Source of the DNA: Daphnia carinata
Taxonomy: Eukaryota > Arthropoda > Branchiopoda > Diplostraca > Daphniidae
DNA length: 64,000 nucleotides
Assembly: GCF_022539665.2 (NCBI RefSeq)
Contig: NC_081338.1
Span: 7,862,446-7,926,445, forward strand
Reading direction: 5' to 3'
The position numbers and the translations under genes were made by a program. This document shows positions 49,337 to 61,716 of this stretch, in pieces (position 1 is the first letter of the stretch; each line of letters starts with the position of its first letter). Under the pieces are notes generated by a model. It ran no database searches. It had not been told where the DNA came from and saw nothing but the letters and a program-made list of their open reading frames with translations.

Positions 49337-51492
49337 TGTGAAATATACCTGTGCCTATCTGTGCTATATCGAATGATGTAAACCTGTTTTGATGCCTACA
49401 TTTAAACAAATAAGTACGTACACGTCTGTTCACTAGAATCCATCCAGATGTATATGTGACACCTAAAATTAATTACAATGCGAAATGCCATCATCACTAT
49501 TGGCGATACTGTTCATTAAAACATGTGCGTGCACGTACCTGATCTTCCAAAAATTAATGTAAGAAATGCTAAAAATGAAGCAAAGATCTGAACAAGACCT
49601 ATTGGCATACCACCTGATGGCAGCTGAATCGTAGTCGGATTTTAATCTGGTGGGTTTTGGCGGCAAACGTTTAAAATTCATACGTCAAAAATGCCAAAAG
49701 CTGTCTGCGTGAGAGAATTTAGAAAGCATAAGGGCATAACAACGTACAGGCAACGACTTCATAGCGTAGCAAATGTCAGTTTAGACGCGGATTGACGTGT
49801 TGTTAATTAACAGACCTGCACATAGTAGAGTTTTAATCCACTTTCGTTGGCCGTTTTTTTTTTTGGTTTTTTGTTGCCCTCCCAGCATATGTTAAGACTT
49901 GTTTAAACTAGACGACCATGGCTATTTAGCTTTTCATTGTAAAGGTAATTCTAGAAAGTAAACTGGCGTGACAACATTCTTTTTGTTTATTATGGCGAAT
50001 TAAGTTTTTCTGTACAAATGCTACTCGTGTTCAGCTTATAATTAATATTACCGACGTCGAATTTTTAAAGGCTAAAGCTCATTTAACGTTACGTCTGTTG
50101 CAAGGACATTCTTGACGTGGTAATCTCTCTTTCTGTTTCATTTGTTTCGACTTGCATCAAGTCACCCTTACTGGATAAAACGAGACTGTTGGCTTGTGTT
50201 TAGCCATCACAGAAGCAACACATTTACCCTAAATATGCGAAAGTTTTTATTATAAAACATATTTTTTTTTGTAATAAAAAAGACTGTTTGACGTTGCCAT
50301 ATGAACGATATAGAAATAAATCCTAAACATTTTTTTGGGAGTTTGAAAGGGAGTTGAAACACTATAAACTAAGTTTTATTGGCAAATTTCCGTTACATAG
50401 TGTGCGAATAAATGAGAAGTTTTGATAATACGAATTAACGACAATCCCGCGTCGAGATCGTAAACGCTTTCCATCGGATTTCTGTAAAGTGACTTGCAAG
50501 CAATAAAGGGACATATAAATTCGGTTGTTAAATCGTGTTTTTTAGAACTGTCTCCGAAGTTACCCTGCACATGTTTTAAACCTCGTCGTAACAAAGAGAC
50601 TATACATACAAACTTTAGGTTTTAGACATTTTAGGATAAGCGACTATATTTTTTCTTTTTTAATTAGTAGTATAAAAGAACAAGAAAGTTGTAATTGATT
50701 CTTTTCTAGTCATAACTATTGAACTTACGTAACATCTTTTATTTACAGAAACAACTTCGTTTCTCTTGTTACGAACATTCAGGTCAGGCGCACTTAATTC
50801 GGTGCACGGTACAAATATTACGCTTTTGCCATTAAAAACTATCACCGTGCTGTTTCAAAAAAGATATAAACACAATTCAACAATGAATGGTCTGTACACG
50901 TCTCAACACAAATGGCGCATAAATTGTTTTTCTTTTTTTCATTTTCACATGAAACTGAACGTCCACAATTATACTTTCTGTTTTCGAAGGTCACCGGATA
51001 TCACGAAGAAAAAAGTGACGGGGGCAATTTCAGTGTGAGTTGGCATTTTGTAAAGTGATACGTGAAGAACAACTTTGCATCAGTCGAGCAGGGTTTCATA
51101 ATCCCACCACTTAAAAATTCATTATGCACCCATTGGCATGTGCGCTATCTAACATTCAATTCACGTTTATCGAAGTTCTATCTATTGCCATTCATCAGTT
51201 GGCCATTAGATCAGAGCATTTGTTGCGTTAAACAGGATGAAACTGATAAATGACATGAAATAACTAAGGTGTAGACATAAAACATTCAGACAAAGGTGCA
51301 CTCTAAGTACATATAAAATGAAAGTAGCGATTTAAAGTGCGTAATATTTGTTCCTGTTTCCTTTCGTCAGTTGGTTAAAGTTCGACTTTCCATTTCTGCA
51401 GTCTACTTTGGATGACGTTTTGCGCAAAGTGTTCTAGTAACCGAACTTATTAAGCATACAAAATCATTTTCTAAAATCAAATAAATGCGGAA
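49337..51492. other. 3' flank of ADCY8 and of NTAN1 (convergent), no gene seen
   Basis: AT-rich sequence with only short random open frames. It must contain the ADCY8 3'UTR, which may be long because the first canonical AATAAA on plus is at 50273, and the 3'UTR of the convergent NTAN1 gene. No other structure is recognised. Confidence 0.55.
50273..50278 (+). terminator. Candidate polyadenylation signal, ADCY8
   Basis: AATAAA about 940 bp after the ADCY8 stop, the first canonical one on plus. A weaker AATAAG occurs much closer, near 49409. Confidence 0.35.
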
Positions 51493-52527
51493 CTAAAGCT
51501 TCAGCCACTGGCCTTGGGGCGAGGGTACATATTTTACGGATTTGTTAAATTTAAATACGCTGGCCAATGGGAATGGATTGTGGACTACAAACTGGAAGAC
51601 TTGCTTCATTTCTTGAGGGAAATGTTCTGGTTCTACGGCGGGCGATGTTGAAAAATTGCTCAGGATAAAATCATCGCTCTTATGTATCCAGTCAACCATC
51701 TGGGAGTGGTACTGATAGCTGAAAGGATTGATACGGAAAATTCCTTCGCCAGTATGATACACCCTGCTCGGTTGTAACCGTAAAATAACAGTTTTAGAAA
51801 AAGTATGCTTTAAAGTTCTTGAGAATTTTATATATTGATAGATTGTCAAAATAGTTTACCTGTGGAGGGAGCATTGACTACTGAGAAATCTTGAAGATCT
51901 CAATGACAGGCAAGGCCCTCGGACATTCAAATTGAACTTTGCAGGAGAAATGATGAAATCAGATTGCAGATCCACAGCCACACCATATATTATAGGCCAA
52001 TTGATCCCATTGCTTGTTCGGGTATTAATGGAATTGACACATAAAGATTTAAGTTGAAAGTTGACTGGCAAATCGTTATAGAACTGCAGCAGATCCAGCG
52101 TTAACATCTCTGATTTGTGCATTTCATCACGGTAGCCACCCATGATTGAAAGTTCGAGATGAAAATCACTTTCTGTGTGTTGTTGGCCCATTATATCCAA
52201 CACCATTCGGGTCAGTTCCTCATCCAAATCATCGGTGGAGTCTATGTGAGCCACACACACACTAAATTCTTTTCTGTTAACAAGGACAACCATATGACAA
52301 GTTGTGGCATCATCAGTCCCAATAACTGACAAGTTTTCATCATCATTTTTTAACACAGCGTATTCTTTCTGAGTGACATACAGTACTCCTTCGGGTTTGT
52401 CAATAATACGTAGTGGTGTCTGTACGAATTTCAAGGCCTCAGTCTCCAAGGACGGAAACTGCTGGTAGATTTCTTCAACAGTTTCGGGTAACTGAGAGAG
52501 GGATTGACTAGCGATTGTTATGGTCAT
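51493..52527 (-). CDS. NTAN1: Protein N-terminal asparagine amidohydrolase
   Basis: Deamidates N-terminal Asn to Asp, feeding the Arg/N-degron pathway; cytosolic or nuclear. Two exons, 52527-51860 and 51763-51493, are joined through a 96-bp intron in phase 2, giving 312 residues (human 310). The catalytic cysteine lies in GTDDATTCHMVVLVNR. Other conserved blocks are GVLYVTQKEYAVL, LELSIMGGYRDE, WPIIYGVAVDL, FRINPFSYQYHSQMVDWIHK and NFSTSPAVEPEHF. The acceptor is a tandem NAGNAG (cgAGCAG), so a variant with one extra serine is possible. Neighbouring ADCY8 is convergent. Start choice: ATG at 52527 is the first in the frame and matches the family's start. Confidence 0.95.
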
Positions 52528-54599
52528 CGTGTTTTATCTAAAAAAAAAAGTATATATATTAATACACATTTCACGTTATAGGTGCCCCCATGGAGAAAGT
52601 AGGGAAATATATGTCTGATCTATTTACCTTGCGGACACTTAGGGAAATCTACTGTTGTAATAAAACTGAAAATACTTCGCTTCCCCCTCTTATCTGCATG
52701 CAGATTTCCGTATTGTTTACAAAGAGAAAGTTTCGTACGTGAATTTTTTGTCTTGAAAAATAAATTTTATTCTTCACCGCTAGAGAGCATGACATTCAGA
52801 AAATATTAAAAACTGCTCGCAAGTGTTCATGTATATTTTGGCCCATTCATAGTAATCTTGGCTTCCGCATATTGTTTTTTTTTTTTGCATGTTAATAGAT
52901 TAGCAGAATCCATTAGGACTAGGTAAAAACCCAAAATGAGTTCTGGAAATTTTTTCATTGAAAATTCCACGTACTTTATTCTTTTTGCTTGTTTTTTTTC
53001 CGTGACCAAGATAAGCGGGAGATGGGGGAGGAAATGATGCAATTTTACTATCGCTAAACGAGTTTCGTTGAAAATTTTGTTAAAAAACAAAATAAAAATG
53101 GTTAACCCGACATAAATTTTTGTTTTCTGACGACGTCAGAGGGATGAAACAGTGAAACATGCTATGGGGCTAACGCATCAAATTCTATTTAGAATACACT
53201 TGGCTTGACACATAAAGCTTAGCTAAAAGGGAATGTTGTTATACGATCTCAACCTTGAGAAGATGCGGAGTGTGTTTTTCATGGACACGTCGTTGCAGGC
53301 TAAACTAGGCAACACCACGATAGACGCAACACCAAGCCAAACAGCAACACTGTATCCCTGCAGGTGCAGTAAATATAAACTCGATTGAAGATAAACTAGC
53401 AGGCTGGTTCTAGCTGAAGGGCACCTCCGTTAATGATATACATGTACGCTGAGCGAATTCAGTTGAACGGAAAACACTCGGGGGAAGGTGATTTAATCCC
53501 AACGACGTTTTTATTTAATCAGGTCCGCGGGAGGTTGCCGGCGTTCGGATAGTACGTGCCACGGCACCACACCATCGAAATGGCCGTTTGAGCCCGCCAG
53601 CCGTGCGCCCGTTCCCGCTATTATTTTTTTAGTTGGCCTCCGGTTTCATCCACTTTATTTCAATGGAGGCGGACAGCATATGAAGACGGATGATTCACTG
53701 CTTTTCGTCAACAGGAAAATAAATGAGAAAAAATATACATATAAATAAATAAATTAAGTAAAACACAAAAGCTTTAGTCTCTAAAAGACTTTCATTGTTC
53801 CCTTATTGTCACCCGCACCAAACAGCCGTTTTCTTTTTGTCTTATCGTCACAGCTAAATCGGTCATTCTGAGTACTCCTAATGAGTGACCCCCTAGGTGT
53901 TATTAGTTGCACGAGCATCATCGAAGCGTTCAAATAACGACACAAACGTAAAAAAAAAAAAAAATCAAATAAACCTAAAACAGAAATCGAAGAGAAAAAA
54001 AAAAGTGGTTGGACGAGGCTGGAGGGTCTCTCGTCTTTTTCTGGCAAACTCATTTGCATTTTGGAACTCTACCACCATTATTACAAAGGGGTGGCACGGC
54101 GTTAACAAAAAAATGTATATAAAAATAAGAGTTTGGTTTGATGCGTGAGCTAAACCGAAAGCTTTTTTTTTTTCTTTCCCTCTTATCTTTTTTTTTTTTT
54201 CCTTTCTCTACCGGTGCCATTTCCAAGTTCCATTTTATCTCCCATACTTTTCCCACTTATTTCAGGTTTTCCTATATATTTTTTTTTCCTTCTATTTCCT
54301 TTATGTTTGAAAACTTTTATGCGTTGAGATGCGCTTCGTTCATTTCGAGCTTGGCTTCAACAATGTGCGTGTGTGTAGAAAATGGCTTTTTTTTTTCTCT
54401 CTCTCTTGCGCAATCCTCACCAGCACTTCATTGGCACCTAACCGGTCGGATCAATCGCGGTGATTTATCAGCCGATACCGCACCGCAAGAGCCGTTAAGG
54501 AACTGATGGGTCCATCTCAAGTCGTTTTCTTATTTCCCTATCTATTTTTTTTTTCTCGTCTTCAACTTAAATAACCTTTCGTGTTGTTCTTTTTTTTTT

Positions 54600-54614
54600 G
54601 GGGGGGGGGGGGGG
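54600..54614 (+). repeat. G15 homopolymer
   Basis: Fifteen G residues directly after a T run, in non-coding sequence. Confidence 0.85.
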
Positions 54615-55205
54615 TGGTAGGAGGAGGAATCGTAACGACTAGCTCGCGCGAGCCCATGCGGCTGTTAAAAAGAAAAAAAAAAACTCACTCGTAAAAATCG
54701 ACAGAGAAAGGCAAAAGGTAAAAAAAAAAAAAAAAAAGGGAGAGATCGAAATAATAGCAAGTTCTCCGTAAACGCGATATCTGATCGCGTTCTAAAGGGA
54801 GGAGGAGTAAAAAAGAGATTGCGTCCACAGACAACGTAATATAGGTTTCCTGCCCTTCCATGGCCATCACTTGACGTTTCAAAGAAAATAAAGAAGAATG
54901 AAACTGAAATCGTTTGTGCAGTCGCAAGCTTCGTGCGCTGCGCTCGTTGCGGAGCTCTTGATCTTGTCAATTTCGACTTGCACTTTCTTTTCTCTTATTG
55001 CTCTCGGCGTCCACTTATTTTTTTCTCTCTCTCTTTCTCTCTCTGACTTTTTTTTTAAAATGTTTTGATTATTCTTCCCGAGATTCTATGTTGCTTGAAA
55101 GAAAATTGTACTGATGTCCTCCGGGACTGAAAGACAATCGTCGACGTAAAACGAGTTTTCACCTTGAAAGAAAAGCTCTAAAAAAAATTAGGAAAAACAA
55201 AAGAA

Positions 55206-55224
55206 CCCCCCCCCCCCCCCCCCC
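55206..55224 (+). repeat. C19 homopolymer followed by an A run
   Basis: Nineteen C residues followed immediately by ten A residues, in non-coding sequence. Confidence 0.85.
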
Positions 55225-55510
55225 AAAAAAAAAAGCAACCACAACAGAAAAATACAATTACGTTAGCAACAATAAAGAGAGGAAAGGTGAAAAATGATTG
55301 AAGTTGGAACACACAGCAAAAAGGGCGGAAAATAATAAGAGCGAAACGGAGGGAAAAAAAAAAAAGAAATAAGGGAACTACGCGAATGAGACATTGAGAG
55401 AGTTTCGAAACTGCAGGAAGTCTGCGACGTTTGCTGCCGTTACTTTCAATGACTCTCCCATTTCTTTTTTCTTTTTCGTTTAGTAGCAACTCGATAAAAG
55501 AACTAAAAGC

Positions 55511-55533
55511 GAGAGAGAGAGAGAGAGAGAGAA
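55511..55533 (+). repeat. (GA)n microsatellite
   Basis: About eleven uninterrupted GA units. The pattern matches the GAGA-factor-type tract common in arthropod regulatory DNA, but no promoter context was recognised. Confidence 0.8.
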
Positions 55534-58500
55534 AAGAGACAGTTAAACAAAATAGCTTAGACCCTGAAAACTGGGTCTCTTGTTTTTTCTTTTACTTGAT
55601 TTCTTAGATTCGGGTTGTTGTTTTGTTTTTTTTCCCACATCTTCTCGTCTCGCTTGTTATTTCATACAAATTTTGGGCTGCGTATGTCGATCAGCCTTGT
55701 GACCTGGTGCATAAGAAACTTCGACTTTTGTTGTTAAACTTTTGTTTCTTACTTCCACAAAGTAATTTTTTTTGTTTTTGTTTTGTCTTTTTTACATTTG
55801 ATCTTTTTTGTATTGTCTTCATTGCTCCTTGTTTTGCTTTTTTTTTTTGTCTTATAAGGCTGGCGTCCTATCCCACCCAAACGATGGCATCTACGGCGGG
55901 CCGCTCGTTGTGCCCTCTTATCTGTGAAAGTAGATCTTGTATTTGTCCGTTGTGTGTATGTGTGTGTGCCGAATCTCCTATAGATGTGTGAATACATTAA
56001 CTTTTATGGGGGCCCCACAACTACCCACAGGCTCAGAGGTTTTCTTTGAAGCCGTGTGACCCTTGCGTACACCCCGTTTCGGGGAACCTGCGGAGAGAAA
56101 GATACAGGCACAGTCTTTCATCCTACCCGCTACACAACACACGCGCTCGCTCTTTTCCACCCTTTTTTTTTTTTCTGTTTTCTTTTTTCTTTCTTGTTGT
56201 AATGAGATTCTAACGAACGATACGCCTGAAAGGAAAAACAAGAAAAAAAAAAGGGCCAAACGCACGGAGATTACTCGTACGCTCTCGCTAATGAAGTAGA
56301 TCCATTTTTCATGTAAAATTCTCCTCACTCCTTGTTAGATTGTTGTCGATTAACGGATTCCAAGATTCACGCAGATGTGCCTAGATGGTCGGCTGCCGAA
56401 AATGCACAGATGACACATGATAATGCAACGCAAAATCTAAAAGCTGAAAGACAAATCGTGCATCTGTGTAGTGTTTTTTTTTTTTTTCTTAACCCGGTGA
56501 TTATTTCTTCTTTTAGTTTTTTTTTCTTTCTTTCTGTAGTCAGCAGATATAACAGGGCGTATGTAAATTTTTCACGCCGAGGGGAGGAAACCTCGAGCGT
56601 CCCGGTAATAGGACAGGGGATAAAAGGGTTAAATGCGGGAGTCCATTTTCCTCGATGCGATAACAAAGTTGGATTTCAAACAAAATTCATTTGAATCAAA
56701 TGAACGAAAACAAAATTCTAAATTACGACGAAGTTGATGGATGAAGTGTGTTGCTCTTTTTATAGCGGGTCGTTAAAAAATACAGACACATGTGAATGAA
56801 AACAAAAAAAAAAAGAGGTGGGGGGATGGAAAGTTATAATCCACACGAGACACGCACACTAAATTTCAACGCCATCGCTGTGGGTGCAAAAATGCGTAAA
56901 CAAAAAGACGTTCGAAGAGGATGAGGGACTATGTGTGTGAAGGTGAGATCGCTAAAAAGAAACAGACCAATTCTCCTTCGCCTGAACGTCGGCACTCAAA
57001 CCGTACGGCCCGCCGCATTTTTTTCGCACTCTATCCGTTTCGATCAATCGCAATATCTCGCGTAAGTAGGCTAAACAATATCTCGATGCGTTGGACTGCC
57101 ATTCCTTTCGAAGGTCTACGACGTTTCAATGGCATCTCACTTGATTGATTGCTGGCCATTGATAAAAAAAATGTGAGCCGCATAGATTCACGCTATGCAA
57201 ATCCAATGACGTATTGACCGCTTTTTTTTTTAACACAAAAGATGCTTTATACACATATCAAATAAAAAATATATATAGCATGACATCATGATACGGTTGA
57301 ACAGCAAAAATAAAAAATACAACCTTGGATTGAGTATCTACTATATCCAACATTAACAATTCCATGACGGCCCCAGCATCTTCGCGCATCGCTAAATTCA
57401 GCCGTTTTTTTTTTTTTTTAATGTCGAAGTGATCGTATAGGAAAAAAACGACTGTGGTGAAGTGGCAACTATCGGCAGGCCACACAAGATATTGGAGCCG
57501 CAAGAGCAATCGAGCCATTTGGTAACAAATGCGAAAGTTTTTACCTTTCCCTCTCCCCCCCCCCCCCTTCTTTACTACGTCGCACCTTTCTCGGTGTATT
57601 TTTCAATGTCGCTTTCTCGTATACACTTGCCCATCCACTACGAGATGTGAGCACATTGCTGGAACGGTGCCCGGAATAGCCATCGACGATGTAACCAACA
57701 TGGCCAACACTTCCACCACAGCGTCCATAACTTTCATCCACCATGTCGACACAGAGCAAGGGGACAGGTGGAACAAGACGAGAGAGCGAGAGAGAGAACA
57801 ATCCACGGTCACGACACATTTCATCGTCAAATATAAATGTGTGAAAGGTATCTGGCTGGTAACACGACACCGCACGACCCCGGATCACAAAAAAAAAAAA
57901 AAAAAAACGCGAACGGTACTGTCGTTTCGTTTTGGGCATGGGCGCGAGATGTTTTGCTTAGACATTGTCAACCGTTTTCGTTGGGAAGGACAAACGTTTT
58001 ATGAAAGATGGGTCAAAGAAGGTGAAATCGCCGTCTCGTTTAAAAAAATTTTTTTCTTTTCTTTTGGTCGTGCATCATCATTTTTACGAGCTTCGTAGTC
58101 GCTCATCTTCGTTCAACCCTGCGGTAGCTAACGTTCACGTGTATGCGTTCCAAATACGTGATGATGTAACATTGGAGGAGGTTGCCAACGTTCGTACCGT
58201 GTAACCTGTACATAGAAGGTTTGAAGAATACATGAAATTGAAGACGTAAACGGTTGTCATTGTCGTACAATTTTGAAGCTTTCAGCAGTATATTTCTATC
58301 TCTAACTTTTAGCTAGGAGCTTTTATACAACAAATGTGCCTATACCTAGTTTATGGAAGTGCAAATGATGAATTCGTGTAGCAAATCCACTTTGAAAGTA
58401 TTAATTTTAATATAATTCTTTCCTAAACGTTCTCCGGGATAACACCTAGCTACTCTGAGACAGCAGTGGTATACTGCCAAACCTTTTGACAACTAGTTTC

Positions 58501-59906
58501 TTAGATTTCAATTTACTGATGTTCATGATGCTTTGATTGAACCAAAGTAATTTACCAACAGCCACAATCGTGTGCCTAAACATTTACCCTAGAAGACTTT
58601 CAATGGGCAACTAGATAACTATGTGAATGGCAATGTCATCCACGTACAAATGTTCAGGTAAGGGGGAAAAATGCCATTTTTTAAACTAACATAAATTTTA
58701 AATAAAAGTATTTTTTTATTAATTCAGAATGGAATTCTTAACTGTAGAAAATATTATTTTAGTTAATTCACTAGACATGTAAGCAGCATTGTTCGTCACA
58801 GATAACTCGACAACCGCTTATTGGTAATGAAACACATTCGGACTCGCATAATGAAAATAGATTCGTTTCTGCCTAAAATAACTCTTAACTCTTAATACAC
58901 AATGTTTGCCCTATGACGCACCGATATTGCTCTGAATATGTTAGCTTCGCTAGTTGAATTCTACAGCGTTCTATCTCCAACTTGCCTTTATGGTAATTTC
59001 ACACGGATGCACGGGAAAGACATTTTCACCCTCAGATTGAGGCTGGACATGTTACAGTAATTACAGGTAACAAGTAAAAAAAACATTAAATGTCAATGTA
59101 ACATAGTTTAAAATTATAAAGTGACCAAAATTTACAGTGCTGAAAAAATTGAGGTTACTTCAAAACCTACTGGATGAACGCGTGCAAAATTTAGGAGTAT
59201 TGTAGCAGGAAGTGTCCCTATCATGAAATTTGTACACGAGCTCGCAAGATATAGAATTGTGTACAGGTAATTTCTTCTGTAGTCCATTACGCGTAATGAA
59301 TTAAAAGGCTTGACTGTCAAATTCACTTGAACTGCGATCAAATGAACCGTTGATGGTTGCTTAGGTGCCATTTAGTTTTCTTTGATGATTGGCATATTTC
59401 CCCAGTGAGCTTGGTTTATGTACCACGTCTGCATGCCTTTGACTGTGGATTTTTCCAATGACGTTGAGTGAAGAGCTTCACAGAGCTCACAGAATGCTTG
59501 CCTGGTTGTCTCATACAGATTGCTGACACGGTAGTGTGGTTTCGTCACCAGAAATACTCAGCGTACAAAGTTTCATTGCGATCCCAACTCGTTCAACTAT
59601 TCGGCCAGTTGAGGAGGTGTGTAATCAAGAGCATTGATGTAAGAATACGGCGGAGCAATGGCAGCATAATCAGCGCCACCGAAAACAAACGGGCACTATG
59701 TTTCTGCCCATCATTTCAAAGAACTTTTCCTTCACGTATTCTGCACAGCTTGATTTCTCGAAGGCCAAATAGAACTTGTAGCTTTGTTCAATCAAATCGT
59801 AACAAACATCTGCATTCTTTTCTCTGGGACATTCGTCCCGGCCACCACATTTCCCACTTTTACTGAAAATGTCGATTGGGACATACTTTTTCAATATGTT
59901 GACGTA

Positions 59907-59933
59907 GGGGAGGGTGGGCGTGGTTGGAACACA
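59907..59933 (+). repeat. Left terminal inverted repeat of the element
   Basis: Complementary to 61027-61053 except at four positions (one near the tip, three in the middle). Confidence 0.85.
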
Positions 59934-61026
59934 AAACTTATTTTTGTTCCGTACGATTACAAAAATCGTCCAAGTAAAGTAAAAAATATATAGATTTGTA
60001 GCCAGTTATGTCAGCTACATAACCGTATTTTTTTTGGGTGGGTTCGGCAAAGTTTAATGTGTGCTATGAGTAAAAAACCGGAGGTTACCCAAGTTGTTTC
60101 AATTGCCAATTCTACTCGGCAATTGAAACAGGGCGTCTGGGCAGTTGAAACGTGGGTTTTCCCATAAGAGAGCTCCCGGTTTTACGAAAAAACTAAAATG
60201 ACGATATCTCAGAATCTGGGATACGTATTTTGATGAATTTTTTACAGTAATATAGAGAATTTTAATCTTTATTTTTTAAGATGTTTTATAAGTTTCTATA
60301 GTAAATAAATATTATTTAATTAATTTTAGTAGTTTTCTGAATTAGGTTCTGAACACCGTTAGTAATCCAAAGAACGGTTAATAGTATGGAGATCAAATTT
60401 TTATAATCGAATATTGCATGTCCGGCCTTACATCATAATTGTTGTTAATGTCCTTAATTTAATTTTTAAAATTTAATTTCTTTCGTCAACGTTGTAAATA
60501 AAAGCACAAAACATTGTGGCAGACGATAAATGCCAGCCACCCAGCAGACGAAATAAAATACAAAATAAACAATAATTGAAAAAAGAGCTCTGCTAATACG
60601 CTGCGTAGGAAACACCGTTGCCAGACTACAGTAAAGGAGACGCGCATACGGAAGGGTCGCAATTGGAACAAGGTGTTCCAATTGCTCCGACCATGGGTCT
60701 TCTCGGAGTTTTAATTTTTATAGGTGATAAAGTTAAGCTAGAAAAAAATTAATGTGATCAACTTATAGCTTAATGAATGACGAATGATTGGAGACCTTTT
60801 TTAATGATTTTCTCCATCGTTTTCAGTGTGAAAACGAAAAAATTGTCTGCAAAAAAACAACAAATGGACAGCCAAAAAACAATTTTCTGGGATAATTCGA
60901 AAACTTTTAAATTCTAAAGCCTCCAATTTTTTCTAAAAATGTAGAACCCTAATTCCCGTTAGTTCAAATTTTTTAAACCAAATCTCTTACGTACTTTAAG
61001 TGGTAGAATTTTTGTTTCAATTGCCG

Positions 61027-61053
61027 CGTGTTCCAATTGCGCCCACCCTCCTC
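61027..61053 (-). repeat. Right terminal inverted repeat of the element
   Basis: Partner of 59907-59933; followed directly by the TA target duplication. Confidence 0.85.
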
Positions 61054-61716
61054 TACTCTTGTTTGTTGCTACTTACGTTACAGTTGGATACCAGCCAAAT
61101 GACTAATTTCGTTTTTCTCTGGGCTGGATTGATGCCTGATCGCATCATCTCTTGCCGCATCGTCATTTGCCTCTTGCAACGTGCTCGGTACACTTTCTAA
61201 TGGAACTATTTCATCGTACTTGAGATGGAAAGTAGATCCTGTTCGATAGGTCATAGTCCAGTTGAAATAGTTGTCAACAACACTTCCATGTTTTTGGCCA
61301 TATGCACAGGCGGCTCGATGGTAAACATGGCAAAAAATTTGATCTGAACTTCGATTTTTAAATACGTGCGGAGTTCTCTGAGTCGGGTGGATGAATCAGC
61401 ATAGCGTCGAAATCTTCGTGAGGCATTAGACTAGCAATATAAGTGATAAAACAGTTGCTTACTCGGCACCTTACTTTCACAAATGCCGTACAATCTGTTC
61501 CAAATCTATATCCCCAGAATAATTTCTTTCCACAGTCAAATTTTTTTTGCACCTTTGGTGACGGATATTCTTTTCCAAGTGTCATTGCCATACTTCGATC
61601 CGTTTGTTGTGTTCCTTATTGGACTCCTTATTGGTTTTTTTTTTAAATATCAGTGCGGCATACAAAAATAGACACGTCCATGTTAAGATGAACAGAAGAA
61701 GAACTTGCATGGACAT

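Larger units (their letters stand above)
52528..59371. other. Long non-coding stretch rich in homopolymers and microsatellites
   Basis: No coding exon is supported. The left end is the NTAN1 promoter side. The rest carries many T and A runs plus G15 (54600-54614), C19 (55206-55224), a CT-rich tract (about 55023-55044) and a (GA)n tract (55511-55533). A C-rich run occurs near 57555-57568. The density of such tracts inflates open frames here (for example 57529-58098 plus), which contain low-complexity sequence and no domains. It could be UTR or intron of a gene outside the window, but nothing shows this directly. Confidence 0.5.
59907..61053. mobile_element. Non-autonomous DNA transposon with terminal inverted repeats and TA target duplication
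   Basis: The element is 1147 bp, flanked by TA at 59905-59906 and 61054-61055. The left end ggggagggtgggcg..ttggaacac matches the reverse complement of the right end (gaggagggtgggcg..ttggaacac) with four mismatches in about 27 bp. Removing the element and one TA restores an uninterrupted Gln-Glu-Tyr-Val stretch in the interrupted fucosyltransferase frame, which fixes the insertion point exactly. No transposase-like coding region is present; open frames inside are under 75 codons. A TA duplication is typical of Tc1/mariner-type elements, but the ends do not look like classic mariner ends, so the superfamily is left open. Internal caattgaaac/ttccaattg motifs recur in both orientations. Confidence 0.88.
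59372..61716 (-). pseudogene. Alpha-1,3-fucosyltransferase-like pseudogene, split by a transposable element
   Basis: A GT10-type type II Golgi enzyme relic, read from 61716 down. It has an N-terminal membrane anchor (LLLFILTWTCLFLYAALIF), then a stem and CRVSNCFIT, LMPHEDFDAMLIH, NYFNWTMTYRTGS, KTKLVIWLVSNCN. After the inserted element come KKYVPIDIFSKSGKCGG, QSYKFYLAFEKSSCAEYVKE and KFFEMMGRNIVPV. These are donor-binding blocks of the family, and the C-terminal residues (AIAPPYSYINALDY) are also present. Lesions are a frame break near 61585, a stop and two frame shifts near 61330-61360, the insertion at 59907-61053, and a frame shift near 59690. There are also TAG in the LAE-LNEL block and TGA where Trp is expected in YFW. 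In live relatives these segments are continuous, so the copy is non-functional. Confidence 0.88.

Noticed and set aside
57529-58098. 189-codon plus-strand open frame
   Set aside because: It crosses C, GA and A homopolymers and contains poly-Pro, poly-Arg/Glu and poly-Lys stretches. It has no domain, and an equally long frame exists on the opposite strand.
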